Assembly: GCF_900188205.1 (NCBI RefSeq) | Contig: NZ_FZOH01000002.1 | Coordinates: forward strand, 496,001-560,000 | Direction: 5' to 3' | DNA length: 64,000 nt | Source of the DNA: Geodermatophilus saharensis | Lineage (GTDB): Bacteria; Actinomycetota; Actinomycetes; Mycobacteriales; Geodermatophilaceae | Shown: positions 16,919-25,500 of the stretch, piece by piece | How positions within the stretch are numbered: the first letter of the stretch is position 1 | Layout: each line of letters begins with the position of its first letter | Notes under the pieces: generated by a model | What the model was told of the DNA's origin: nothing | Seen by the model: only the letters and a program-made list of their open reading frames with translations | Database searches by the model: none | Position numbers and translations under genes: made by a program

Positions 16919-19866
16919 CGGCCGACCAGCAGACGCCGACCGGCGGGTTGCGCGAGAACGCCGCGGCGATGGCCCGGAGCAACGTCTGGACCGAGGAGCA
17001 GCTGATCGCCGACGTCGAGGCCGCGCCCCCCGGGCCGCGGGTCGGCGCGTTCTTCGACTTCGACGGCACCGTCATCGACGGCTACTCGCTGGCCGCCTTC
17101 GCCCGCCACCACCTGCGCTCGCTGGAGGTGACGCCGAACGCGCTGGGCCAGCTGCTGCTGTCCGGCCTGCGCGGGGTCACCACCGAGGAGGACTTCGAGC
17201 GGTTCACGATCACCGGCATGCGCGCCTGGGCCGGCCGCAGCGAGGACGAGCTGGTCGAGCTCGGCGAGCGGCTGTTCGTCCAGGGCATCGCCGGCTCGCT
17301 GTACCCGGAGGCCTGGCGCCTGGTCACCGCCCACCTCAACGCCGGGCACACCGTCGTCCTGGCCTCCTCGGCCACCCGCTTCCAGGTCGAGCCGGCCGCG
17401 CGCGCCCTCGGCGTGCAGCACGTGCTGGTCTCCCCCGTCGAGATCGTCGACGGCGTGTGCACCGGGCGCCCGGGCGGGCCGCTGCTGTGGCGCAAGGGCA
17501 AGGCCGCCGCGGTGCGCGCCTTCGCCGAGGAGCACGGCATCGACCTGCTGCAGAGCTACGCCTACTCCAACGGCGACGAGGACGTGCCCTTCCTGCGCAC
17601 CGTCGGGCGGGCCCGCGCGCTCAACCCCGGCCGCGGTCTGGCCGCCGCCGCCCGGCACTACTCCTGGCCGGTGGCCCGCTTCCGCCGCCGCGGCAGCGCC
17701 TCGCCGGTCGACGTCGCCCGCACCGTCGCCGGCCTCGGCGGCATGATCGGCGGCTTCGCCACCGGCGTGGCCGTGGGCGCGCTCGGCGGCTCCCGCCGCG
17801 AGGCGGTCGACCTCGGCATCACCCTCGCGGGGGAACTCGGCAGCGCGCTGGCCGGCGTCCGGGTCGACGTCCAGGGCGCCGAGCACCTGGCCACCCGGCC
17901 GGCGGTGTTCCTGTTCAACCACCAGAGCCAGCTCGACGTCCTGGTGCTGGCCAAGCTGCTGCGCGGCGGCTTCACCGGCGTGGCCAAGAAGGAGCTCGCC
18001 CGCACCCCGGGCTTCGGGCTGGCCTTCCGCCTCGCCGACGTCGCCTTCGTCGACCGCGGCGACCCCGCGCAGGCCCGCAGGGCCCTCGAGCCCGCGGTCG
18101 AGCGCCTGCGCGAGGGCATCTCGCTGGTCGTCGCCCCCGAGGGCACCCGCTCGGCCACCCCGACCCTCGGCCCGTTCAAGAAGGGCGCCTTCCACGTCGC
18201 GATGCAGGCCGGCGTCCCGATCGTGCCGATCGTGCTGCGCAACACCGGCGAGCTCATGTGGCGGGGCGCCTCGGTGATCCACCCCGGCGTCGTCCAGGTG
18301 CGCGTGCTGCCACCGGTCCCCACCGACGGCTGGACCGTCGAGGAGCTCGACGAGCGGGTCGCCGAGGTGCACGACCAGTACCTGCGCACCCTGGCGAACT
18401 GGGGCGGCCGCGGTGAGCGCCCGGTGGTCAGCGAGGAGCCCACCGCCGGCGAGCCCAGCCCGGTGCCCGCACCGCCGCTGGCCTGGGGCAGCGCCCCGGA
18501 GATGAACCCCCTCGAGACGGCGATGTGGCGCGCGGAGGTGGCCGACCCGCGGCTGCGCGCCAACGTGGCCCTGCTGGAGCTGCTCGACCCCGTCCCCGAC
18601 TGGGAGCGGCTGCGCAACGCCCACGAGTGGGCCTCGCGGATGGTGCCGCGGATGCGCCAGCGGGTGGTGGAGCCGGCGCTGGGCATCGGCACGCCGCGCT
18701 GGGTCACCGTGCCCGAGCTCGACCTCGACGCGCACGTGCGGCGGGTCCGGCTGGAGGAGCCCGGCTCGATGCGGCAGCTGCTCGACGTCGTCGGGGAGTT
18801 CGTGTCCGCGCCGCTGGACCGCGACCGGCCGCTGTGGCAGGCGATGCTGGTCGAGGGGCTCTCCGACGGGCGGGCCGGCTACGTGGTCAAGACCCACCAC
18901 AGCACCACCGACGGGCTGGGCGCGGTGCAGCTGATGAGCCGGCTGCACAGCCGCACCGCCGAGCACGACCCGGCCCGCCCCGAGCCGCCGGTCCCCCTCC
19001 CCGACGACGGCGTCTCGCGCACCGGCCTGCTCACCGAGCAGCTCGTCGGCACCGCCCGCTCGGCGCCGATGGCGGTGCTGCGCCGCGGGGTCGGCGCGCT
19101 GGCCTCCGGCGCGCGGCCGTGGGACCTGGTCAGCTCCGCGCTGGGCTCGGCGCGCTCGGCCGGCCGCACCCTCACCCCGCCGGGGCCGGGCTCGACGCTG
19201 CTCACCCCGCGCGGCGGCGGCTGGCACCTAGAGGTGCTCGAGGTGCCGCTGGCCGACCTCAAGGCCGGCGCCAAGGCCGCCGGGGGCTCGCTCAACGACG
19301 GCTACCTCGCCGCGGTGATCGGCGGGTTCCGCCGCTACCACCAGCGGCACGGGGCGCCGCTGGGCACGCTGGCGGTCGGCATCCCGATCAGCCTGCGCGC
19401 CCAGGACGCGCCCGAGGGCGGCAACCGGTTCACCGGGGCCCGCTTCCCGGCGCCGCTGGACGAGGCCGACCCCGCCGTCCGCATCCGGGCGATCCGCGAG
19501 TTCGTCATGTCGGTGCGCGGCGACGCGAGCTCCAGCGTGCTCAACGACCTGCTCGCCCCGACGCTGAGCTGGCTGCCCGCCCCGGTGATCGGCGCCGTCT
19601 CCGGGCAGCTGACCAGCGCCAACGACGTCCAGGTGTCCAACGTGCCGGGGGTGACCCACCCGGTCTACATCGCCGGCTCGCGCATCGACCGGATGTACCC
19701 CTTCGGCCCGCTGCCCGGGTGCGCGGCGATGATCACCCTGCTGTCGCACGAGGGGCAGTGCTGCATCGGGATGAACCTCGACGCGGCCGCGGTCACCGAT
19801 CCCGCCGGGCTGGTGGCCGACCTGCAGGCCGGCCTCGACGAGGTGGTGGCGCTGGCACAGGGTTGA
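16915..19866 (+). CDS. Three-domain fusion: HAD phosphatase - AGPAT (PlsC) - WS/DGAT
   Basis: One uninterrupted 983-residue frame. Domain 1 (about 40-290) is a HAD-IB phosphatase with FFDFDGTV (Asp48, Asp50). Domain 2 (about 305-505) is a 1-acylglycerol-3-phosphate acyltransferase with NHQSQLD (His336-x4-Asp341) and PEGTRS (from residue 408). A linker rich in Pro, Glu and Ala follows. Domain 3 (about 530-983) is WS/DGAT with HHSTTDG (His661, His662, Asp666). All three active sites look intact. In M. tuberculosis the first two are fused (Rv2483c, plsC) and the WS/DGAT is separate (Rv2484c). The GTG start overlaps the plsB stop. In principle it could take lysophosphatidate to TAG, if the HAD domain dephosphorylates phosphatidate, which is unproven. 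Met530 could serve as an internal start. Confidence 0.92.
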   Translation: MTADQQTPTGGLRENAAAMARSNVWTEEQLIADVEAAPPGPRVGAFFDFDGTVIDGYSLAAFARHHLRSLEVTPNALGQLLLSGLRGVTTEEDFERFTITGMRAWAGRSEDELVELGERLFVQGIAGSLYPEAWRLVTAHLNAGHTVVLASSATRFQVEPAARALGVQHVLVSPVEIVDGVCTGRPGGPLLWRKGKAAAVRAFAEEHGIDLLQSYAYSNGDEDVPFLRTVGRARALNPGRGLAAAARHYSWPVARFRRRGSASPVDVARTVAGLGGMIGGFATGVAVGALGGSRREAVDLGITLAGELGSALAGVRVDVQGAEHLATRPAVFLFNHQSQLDVLVLAKLLRGGFTGVAKKELARTPGFGLAFRLADVAFVDRGDPAQARRALEPAVERLREGISLVVAPEGTRSATPTLGPFKKGAFHVAMQAGVPIVPIVLRNTGELMWRGASVIHPGVVQVRVLPPVPTDGWTVEELDERVAEVHDQYLRTLANWGGRGERPVVSEEPTAGEPSPVPAPPLAWGSAPEMNPLETAMWRAEVADPRLRANVALLELLDPVPDWERLRNAHEWASRMVPRMRQRVVEPALGIGTPRWVTVPELDLDAHVRRVRLEEPGSMRQLLDVVGEFVSAPLDRDRPLWQAMLVEGLSDGRAGYVVKTHHSTTDGLGAVQLMSRLHSRTAEHDPARPEPPVPLPDDGVSRTGLLTEQLVGTARSAPMAVLRRGVGALASGARPWDLVSSALGSARSAGRTLTPPGPGSTLLTPRGGGWHLEVLEVPLADLKAGAKAAGGSLNDGYLAAVIGGFRRYHQRHGAPLGTLAVGIPISLRAQDAPEGGNRFTGARFPAPLDEADPAVRIRAIREFVMSVRGDASSSVLNDLLAPTLSWLPAPVIGAVSGQLTSANDVQVSNVPGVTHPVYIAGSRIDRMYPFGPLPGCAAMITLLSHEGQCCIGMNLDAAAVTDPAGLVADLQAGLDEVVALAQG

Positions 19867-19924
19867 GCCCGGCCCGTCGCGGTACTGGACCGGGTGTAAC
19901 TCCCGTCACAGCCCAGGAGCGGCC

Positions 19925-21460
19925 ATGAGCTTCAACCTCGCCACCATCCTGCGCGAGTCCGCCCTCACCCACCCCGACAAGCCGATGCTGCTGATGGGCC
20001 CGTTGCGGCTCACGTACCGGCAGGTCGACGTCCTGTCGGGGCAGGTGGCGGCGGGCCTGCGCGCGGCCGGGCTGCGCCGGGGCGACTCGGTGGCGCTGCA
20101 GCTGCCCAACGTGCCGCAGTTCGTGCTCGCCTACTTCGGCGCGCTCAAGGCGGGGCTGACCCTCGTGCCGCTCAACCCGCTGCTCAAGGCGCCGGAGGTC
20201 GCCTACCACCTCAGCGACAGCGGGGCGAAGGCGCTGATCACCGTCGACGCGTTCGCCGACGAGGCGGTCAAGGGCGCGGCCGAGGCCGGCGAGGTCCGCG
20301 TGTACGTCGTCGCCTCCCCCGGCGCCCCGGCGGACTCCCTGCCGGCCGACACCACGCCCTTCGACACCCTGGTGGCCGACGGCGAGGGCGCCGACCCGGC
20401 CGACGTCGAGCAGATGTCCCCCGAGGACACCGCGGTGGTCATCTACACCAGCGGCACGACCGGCCGCCCGAAGGGCGCCGAGCTCACCCACTTCCAGGCC
20501 TACATGGCCGCCTCGGTGGCGGCCGAGACCTTCGCCTACCGCGACGACGACGTCGCCATGGCGGTGCTGCCGCTGTTCCACGTCTTCGGCCTGTCCAGCG
20601 TCATGAACTGCGCCGTCCGCTCGGCGGCGACCCTCGTGCTGGTGCCCCGCTTCGAGGTCGGCGCGGTGCTCGACGCGATGGAGCAGCACCGGGTCACGGT
20701 GTTCTGCGGCGTGCCGACGATGTTCGTGGCCCTCATGCACGCCGACCTCACCGGCCGCGACGTGTCCAGCCTGCGGATCTGCGTCTCCGGTGGCGCCTCC
20801 ATCCCCGGCGAGGTCATCAAGGGCTTCGAGGCCGCCTACGCCGCGACGGTGCTCGAGGGCTACGGGCTGTCGGAGACCTGCGCGGTCGCCACGTTCAACC
20901 GCAGCGCCGAGGAACGCCGGGTCATGTCGATCGGCAAGCGCCTGTGGGGCTGCGAGGTGCGCGTCGTCGACCCCGACGACGCGCCGCTGCCGACCGGCCC
21001 GGACCACGTCGGCGAGATCGTGCTGCGCGGGCACAACATCATGAAGGGCTACCTCGGCCGTCCCGAGGCCACCGCCGAGGCCATGCGCGGCGGCTGGTTC
21101 CACACCGGCGACCTCGGCTACCAGGACGACGACGGCTTCTTCTACATCGTCGACCGCAAGAAGGACCTGGTCATCCGCGGCGGGTTCAACGTCTACCCGC
21201 GCGAGATCGAGGAGGTCCTGCACGCCCACCCGGCCGTGCTCGAGGCCGCCGTCATCGGCCGGCCCGACGAGCGGCTCGGCGAGGAGGTCGTGGCGTTCGT
21301 GAGCCTGAAGGCCGGGGCGTCGGCCGAGCCGGAGGAGGTCATCGCCTTCTGCAGGGAACGGCTGGCGGCCTACAAGTACCCGCGGCAGGTGGTCGTCATC
21401 GACGAGCTGCCCAAGGGCCCCAGCGGGAAGGTGCTCAAGACCGAGCTGCGCTCCCGCTGA
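19925..21460 (+). CDS. Long-chain fatty acid-CoA ligase / acyl-CoA synthetase
   Basis: 511 residues of the AMP-binding superfamily. Visible motifs are the P-loop YTSGTTGRPKGAEL, EGYGLSETCAV, the TGD motif HTGDLGYQDDDGFFYIVDRKKDLVIRGG and the C-terminal catalytic Lys region PKGPSGKVLKTELR. It activates fatty acids to acyl-CoA and would feed the acyltransferases encoded upstream. The ATG start follows AGGAGCGGCC. Chain-length preference cannot be read. Confidence 0.92.
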   Translation: MSFNLATILRESALTHPDKPMLLMGPLRLTYRQVDVLSGQVAAGLRAAGLRRGDSVALQLPNVPQFVLAYFGALKAGLTLVPLNPLLKAPEVAYHLSDSGAKALITVDAFADEAVKGAAEAGEVRVYVVASPGAPADSLPADTTPFDTLVADGEGADPADVEQMSPEDTAVVIYTSGTTGRPKGAELTHFQAYMAASVAAETFAYRDDDVAMAVLPLFHVFGLSSVMNCAVRSAATLVLVPRFEVGAVLDAMEQHRVTVFCGVPTMFVALMHADLTGRDVSSLRICVSGGASIPGEVIKGFEAAYAATVLEGYGLSETCAVATFNRSAEERRVMSIGKRLWGCEVRVVDPDDAPLPTGPDHVGEIVLRGHNIMKGYLGRPEATAEAMRGGWFHTGDLGYQDDDGFFYIVDRKKDLVIRGGFNVYPREIEEVLHAHPAVLEAAVIGRPDERLGEEVVAFVSLKAGASAEPEEVIAFCRERLAAYKYPRQVVVIDELPKGPSGKVLKTELRSR

Positions 21461-21467
21461 CCTGCGG

Positions 21468-21510
21468 CCCGGGGAGGTGCCGTTGTCGCGACAATGGCAC
21501 CTCCCCCGGG
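21468..21510. terminator. Long palindromic hairpin between convergent genes
   Basis: Left arm 21468-21481 (CCCGGGGAGGTGCC) pairs with 21496-21510, with one extra G on the right. Inside lies the perfect palindrome TTGTCGCGACAA (21483-21494). It sits between the FadD stop and a convergent hydrolase gene, so it is a good candidate for a bidirectional terminator. It may also belong to a palindromic repeat family. Confidence 0.7.
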
Positions 21511-21518
21511 AGTGCCTC

Positions 21519-22415
21519 TCAGGCGCGGACGGCGGCCTCCGCCAGCCACGCCAGCACGAGGTCGGCCAGGCGCTCGGGCACCTGCAGCTGCGGCACGTGC
21601 CCGACGCCGGCCAGCTCCTCGTACCGCCAGCCGGGCTGGGCGGCGGCGACCTCGCGCGCGGCCGACACCGGCACCAGCCGGTCCTGGTCGCCCTGCACCA
21701 GCAGCACCGGGGCGCCCACCCGCGCCATCGCGTCCCGATAGCGCTGCGGGCGGAGCAGGATGCCCAGCAGCGACCGGGCCGCGGTGAGGAACGCCCGGTC
21801 CATGCCGGCGACGTCGTCGCGCTGCTCGAGCAGCGCGACGGCCCGGTCGACCACGGGGGCGGGCAGCTCGTCGGGGTCGACGCCGACCAGCTGCAGCATC
21901 GTGCGGACGCGGGTGAGCGGCGTCTGGCGGGCCCGCCGCACGGACAGCACCCGCTCGCCGATCCCCGGCAGCGCGTAGAGCGCGAAGGTGGCCGCCACCA
22001 GCGGGTCCAGCCGGCGCCGGCCACCGGGCAGCGCCGGGTCGAGCAGCACCAGCGCCCGGACGGCCTCGGGGGCGGACGCGGCGGTGAACAGCGAGATCAT
22101 CCCGCCCATCGAGTTGCCCACGAGCACCGCCGGCTCGCCGACCACCTCGCGCAGGAAGCGCCGCAGCACGGCCACGTTGGCCGGCACGGTCGCGCGGCGG
22201 TCACCGGGCTCGCTGCGGCCGAAGCCGGGCAGGTCCAGCGCCCACACCCGGGCCGACGGCGTCAGCAGCGGCGCGAGCAGGTCCCAGTTGCCGTGGGAGC
22301 CGCCCAGCCCGTGCACCAGCACGACGGCGGGGCCGCCGTCGGTACCGCCGTAGTCCACGACGTGCACCGGACCGCCGAGGTCGACCGTCCTGCTCGTCCC
22401 GGGGAGCTGCTCCAC
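21519..22415 (-). CDS. Alpha/beta hydrolase
   Basis: 298 residues. GNSMGG is the nucleophile elbow (Ser in VGNSMGGMISLF), VLVHGLGGSHGNWD is the oxyanion loop and GVGHVPQLQVPE holds the catalytic His. DLPGFGRSEPGD is typical of the epoxide hydrolase/haloperoxidase-like subfamily. The GTG start at 22415 has AGGAGGAC at good spacing. The substrate is unknown. It is divergent from a second hydrolase gene. Confidence 0.87.
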   Translation of the reverse strand: MEQLPGTSRTVDLGGPVHVVDYGGTDGGPAVVLVHGLGGSHGNWDLLAPLLTPSARVWALDLPGFGRSEPGDRRATVPANVAVLRRFLREVVGEPAVLVGNSMGGMISLFTAASAPEAVRALVLLDPALPGGRRRLDPLVAATFALYALPGIGERVLSVRRARQTPLTRVRTMLQLVGVDPDELPAPVVDRAVALLEQRDDVAGMDRAFLTAARSLLGILLRPQRYRDAMARVGAPVLLVQGDQDRLVPVSAAREVAAAQPGWRYEELAGVGHVPQLQVPERLADLVLAWLAEAAVRA

Positions 22416-22641
22416 TGGCCGTCCTCCTGCCGTCGTCGGCGCCTCGCGCGCCGCCGACCGTACGGTTCCACGGCCCCGGCAGCCTCGCGCGCCGTGCTGG
22501 TGGGACCCCTGCGACCAGTGTGGTGTGCGCCACACTGATCACGCTGCTGCTGCCGCGCGCCGGAACAGTCAGGTGTGACGGGAGCCCCAGAGTGGTACCG
22601 CCCCGTTCGGCGGCAACGGGGCTGCCGGCGAGGAGGTCGAC

Positions 22642-23442
22642 GTGTCACGACAGCAGTTCGAGGGTCCCGGCCTCCCGCTCTACCTCACCGAGGTGGGCCG
22701 CGCGGTCGCCGACTACGGCCTCTACCTCGCGGCCCGCCCGCTGCTCCCCCGCCTGCCGGTGGGCGACGGGCACCCGGTGCTCGTCCTGCCCGGCCTGATG
22801 GCCGACGACGTGTCCACCACCACCCTGCGCCGCGTGCTGCGCCGGCTCGGCTACCGCGTGCACGGCTGGCGCCTGGGCCGCAACATCGGGCCGACCGCGG
22901 AGTGCGTCGAGGGCATGGCCCGGCGCATCGAGGACCTCGGCGACCGCTACGGCCGGCCGGTCAGCCTCATCGGGCAGAGCCTCGGCGGCATCTACGCCCG
23001 CGACCTGGCCCGCAAGACGCCCGACTCGGTACGCCAGGTGATCACCCTCGGCAGCCCGTTCGCGCTGCAGGCCGACACCCAGACCCGCGCCCACCGGGTC
23101 TTCGAGCGCTACTCGCACCTGCACGTGGAGAGGCGGACGCTGCCGCTGCAGACCGAGGCCACCCCGCTGCAGGTGCCCTCGACGTCGATCTACTCCCACC
23201 AGGACGGGATCGTCGCCTGGCAGGCGTGCCTGGACCGGCTCTCGCCGCACGCCGAGAACATCGCCGTCCACGCCAGCCACCTGGGCATGGGCCACAACCC
23301 GGCGGTCATCTACGCGGTCGCCGACCGGCTCGCCCAGCCCGAGGGCACCTGGCGCCCGTTCCGCTGCCCGCTGGCACTGCGGCCCGCGTTCCCGCGCCCC
23401 GACGTCCCCGAGTTCACCTCCCGCCCGGCCGCCGCTGCCTGA
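22642..23442 (+). CDS. Esterase/lipase-like alpha/beta hydrolase
   Basis: 266 residues. PVLVLPGLMADD is the oxyanion segment, LIGQSLGGIYA the nucleophile elbow, and SHLGMGHNPAVI the C-terminal catalytic His. The layout, with RRLGYRVHGWRLGRN and ITLGSPF, resembles the PGAP1/lipase_2-like esterases that act on lipid esters. No signal peptide is visible. The GTG start follows CGAGGAGG. It closes the neutral-lipid region and is a candidate TAG or ester hydrolase (inference). Confidence 0.85.
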   Translation: MSRQQFEGPGLPLYLTEVGRAVADYGLYLAARPLLPRLPVGDGHPVLVLPGLMADDVSTTTLRRVLRRLGYRVHGWRLGRNIGPTAECVEGMARRIEDLGDRYGRPVSLIGQSLGGIYARDLARKTPDSVRQVITLGSPFALQADTQTRAHRVFERYSHLHVERRTLPLQTEATPLQVPSTSIYSHQDGIVAWQACLDRLSPHAENIAVHASHLGMGHNPAVIYAVADRLAQPEGTWRPFRCPLALRPAFPRPDVPEFTSRPAAAA

Positions 23443-23521
23443 CGGGAGGCGCCCGGTCCCCCGACCGGTCGTCGTCCGTGGTCTCCGGGCGCCCGTGACC
23501 ACGACGCCTGACCACTCGACG

Positions 23522-24088
23522 TCAGGCCCGGGACCTGGTGCCCACCACGCGGCGGCCCAGCCAGACGAGCGCGGCCAGCAACCCCACGGCGACCGTCGCC
23601 GTGGTGACCCGCCACTCCAGGAGTGACCGGGGACGCCACCAGACGCTCACCGCGACGAGGACGTCGACGACCGCGACGAGCAGGAAGCCCACCCTCCAGA
23701 CCCGGAAGCTGCTCAGCGATCCCAGCCGGGGCGGCCGGACGTGGACGAGCCGGGCCGCCTGGCGCCCCCGGTCGGAGATGTGGTCCAGGCCGAGCTCGTC
23801 CTCCAGGCGCAGCATCTCCGCCCGGTCCAGGTGGGAGTAGAAGCGGTGGCGCCCCATCAGCTGCCAGGCCATGGCCGTGATCAGCACCCCCACGACGCAG
23901 ACGACGGTGGTCGGCCACGGCTCGCGGCCGGGGCCCAGGGCGATCCTGAGCAGGAAGGCCTGTGCGGTGAGCGCGAGGCTCGGGGCCTGCCACTGCACGG
24001 CACTGCCCTGGATGCTGCGCGCCATGAGCCGCTCGTAGGTGAACAGCTCCCGGGCGTACTGGTCCTTCCAGGCCGGCGGCTCCGTCAC
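23522..24088 (-). CDS. Hypothetical four-helix membrane protein
   Basis: 188 residues from the GTG at 24088; an ATG further upstream in the same frame (24151) is possible but adds a poorly supported tail. Two hydrophobic pairs are visible: SLALTAQAFLLRIALG with TVVCVVGVLITAMAW, and FLLVAVVDVLVAVSVWW with TATVAVGLLAALVWLG. A hydrophilic linker of ~55 residues separates them. The pattern resembles RipA/helix-pair proteins often annotated as hypothetical membrane proteins. No function can be given. Confidence 0.7.
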   Translation of the reverse strand: MTEPPAWKDQYARELFTYERLMARSIQGSAVQWQAPSLALTAQAFLLRIALGPGREPWPTTVVCVVGVLITAMAWQLMGRHRFYSHLDRAEMLRLEDELGLDHISDRGRQAARLVHVRPPRLGSLSSFRVWRVGFLLVAVVDVLVAVSVWWRPRSLLEWRVTTATVAVGLLAALVWLGRRVVGTRSRA

Positions 24089-24163
24089 GGGACCACCATG
24101 GCGCAGATGGGGCACCTGCCGGCGCCCCGCGACGACGGCTCGGCCGGACACTCCCGGCGGAGG

Positions 24164-24235
24164 TGGGCGCGGCAGGGATCGAACCTGCGACCGCTCGCTT
24201 GTAAGGCGAGAGCTCTCCCGCTGAGCTACGCGCCC
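24164..24235 (-). tRNA. tRNA-Val (anticodon TAC)
   Basis: The reverse strand folds as a full cloverleaf of 72 bases. The acceptor is GGGCGCG/CGCGCCC with discriminator A, the D-stem GCTC/GAGC, the anticodon arm CTCGC-CTTACAA-GCGAG, the variable loop CGGTC, and the T-arm GCAGG-TTCGATC-CCTGC. Anticodon TAC reads Val codons. CCA is not encoded. Confidence 0.97.
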
Positions 24236-24247
24236 CGCTCGCCCAGA

Positions 24248-24709
24248 CTAGGCGGCGAGCTTTGCGACGGCGTCCCTCCAGCCGGACTGCTCGCGCGCGT
24301 CACCGGGGGAGTTGACCTCGGCGAAGGCGATCTTCCCCTCGGCGTCGACCAGGAACGTGCCGCGCAGCGCCATGCCGGCCTTGTCGTTGAACACGCCGTA
24401 GGCCTGCGCGGTCGCGCCGTGCGGCCAGAAGTCCGACAGCAGCGGGAAGTCCAGCCCCTCCTGCGCCTTGAACGCCTTGAGGCTGAACACCGGGTCGGTG
24501 CTGATCGCCAGCACCGTCACGCCGGCATCGGTGTAGGTGGCGATCTCGTCGCGCAGCTGGCACAGCTCGCCGGTGCAGATGCCGGAGAAGGCGAACGGGT
24601 AGAAGACGACCAGCACCGGCCGGTCGCGCAGGTCGGCGAGGGAGACGACCTGGCGGTCCTGGTCGGGCAGGCTGAAGTCGGGCGCGACGTCGCCGACGGA
24701 GAGGCTCAT
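24248..24709 (-). CDS. ahpE: AhpE-type peroxiredoxin
   Basis: 153 residues, the same length as M. tuberculosis AhpE (Rv2238c). The peroxidatic site is PFAFSGICTGELC, giving Cys45. A second Cys at position 50 is present, as in E. coli BCP, so this protein could act as an atypical 2-Cys enzyme rather than the 1-Cys AhpE mechanism. It reduces peroxides in the cytoplasm. The neighbouring DUF3052 and aceE genes match the Rv2238c-Rv2239c-Rv2241 order. Confidence 0.9.
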   Translation of the reverse strand: MSLSVGDVAPDFSLPDQDRQVVSLADLRDRPVLVVFYPFAFSGICTGELCQLRDEIATYTDAGVTVLAISTDPVFSLKAFKAQEGLDFPLLSDFWPHGATAQAYGVFNDKAGMALRGTFLVDAEGKIAFAEVNSPGDAREQSGWRDAVAKLAA

Positions 24710-24722
24710 GCGCCCGATCGTG

Positions 24723-24750
24723 CCGCACGGGACCGGACGGTCCCGTGCGG
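24723..24750 (-). terminator. Hairpin terminator between DUF3052 and ahpE genes
   Basis: CCGCACGGGACC (24723-24734) pairs perfectly with GGTCCCGTGCGG (24739-24750) across a GGAC loop. The 12-bp GC stem lies just after the DUF3052 stop and before the ahpE start, so it may uncouple the two genes. Confidence 0.65.
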
Positions 24751-24752
24751 GG

Positions 24753-25178
24753 TCATCGGCGGGTGCGCGCCGTCTTCGGGGTGACCAGCCGGATGCCCGA
24801 CCAGTCCTTGGCCGCGGAGATGCTGCTGGTCTGGGCCAGGCCGGCGGTGGGCGCGGCCTCGGTGACGTCGCCGGGCTCGACGTGACCGGGGCGCCCGGAC
24901 TTGGGCACCAGCAGCCAGACGACGCCGTCGTCGGCCAGCGAGGCGATGGCGTCGACCAGCGCGTCGACGAGGTCGCCGTCGTCCTCGCGCCACCACAGCA
25001 GGACGACGTCGGCCACCTCGTCGGTGTCCTCGTCGACCATGTCACTGCCGCAGGCCTCCACGATGGAGTCGCGCAGGTCCTCGTCGGCGTCCTCGTCCCA
25101 GCCGAGCTCCTGCACGACCATGCCCGGCTTGATGCCCAGCCGGGCCGCCATGCTGGCGCTGCCCGAGTCGACGCTCAT
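24753..25178 (-). CDS. DUF3052 family protein
   Basis: 141 residues, strongly acidic ([45 protein letters not shown]), ending in a basic tail. This is DUF3052, represented by Rv2239c next to ahpE and aceE in mycobacteria. No enzymatic motif is visible and the family function is unknown. The ATG start at 25178 begins [20 protein letters not shown]. It is transcribed away from aceE. Confidence 0.87.
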   Translation of the reverse strand: MSVDSGSASMAARLGIKPGMVVQELGWDEDADEDLRDSIVEACGSDMVDEDTDEVADVVLLWWREDDGDLVDALVDAIASLADDGVVWLLVPKSGRPGHVEPGDVTEAAPTAGLAQTSSISAAKDWSGIRLVTPKTARTRR

Positions 25179-25500
25179 CCCTGCTGTTCCTCCGAAGCTC
25201 CGTGGGGTGCCGGCCGGGGAGCGGCGGGCACACGACGCCGGCTCTCCGGCGCGGGGGGACGGCACGGGCCGACGGCGGACACGACCGGCGGGGAGGGCAC
25301 CCGCAGCCTGGTCATGTCACCCCCCTCGAACCCGCACGTGCGGCGCCGACGGCGTCGGTCCGCGTGGGCAGGAGCGTAGGGCATGCCTGGTCAGGCGCAA
25401 GACGTCCGCGGGACGCCACGCGGGCCCGTCCGGGGCGCGGCGGGGACCCGACCGGCCTCCTCGCGTGACGCCGGGGCGCCGGACGCGAGACGATGGGGAC
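25179..25500. promoter_or_regulatory. Divergent intergenic region between DUF3052 gene and aceE
   Basis: 322 bases with no convincing gene. It must carry the promoters of both divergent genes, but no clear -35/-10 pair, operator or hairpin could be singled out in this GC-rich stretch. Confidence 0.5.

Noticed and set aside
24248-24709. Calling the peroxiredoxin bacterioferritin comigratory protein (BCP) outright
   Set aside because: The second Cys fits BCP, but the length of 153 residues and the DUF3052-aceE neighbourhood fit AhpE better, so the AhpE-type call was kept with the Cys50 noted.
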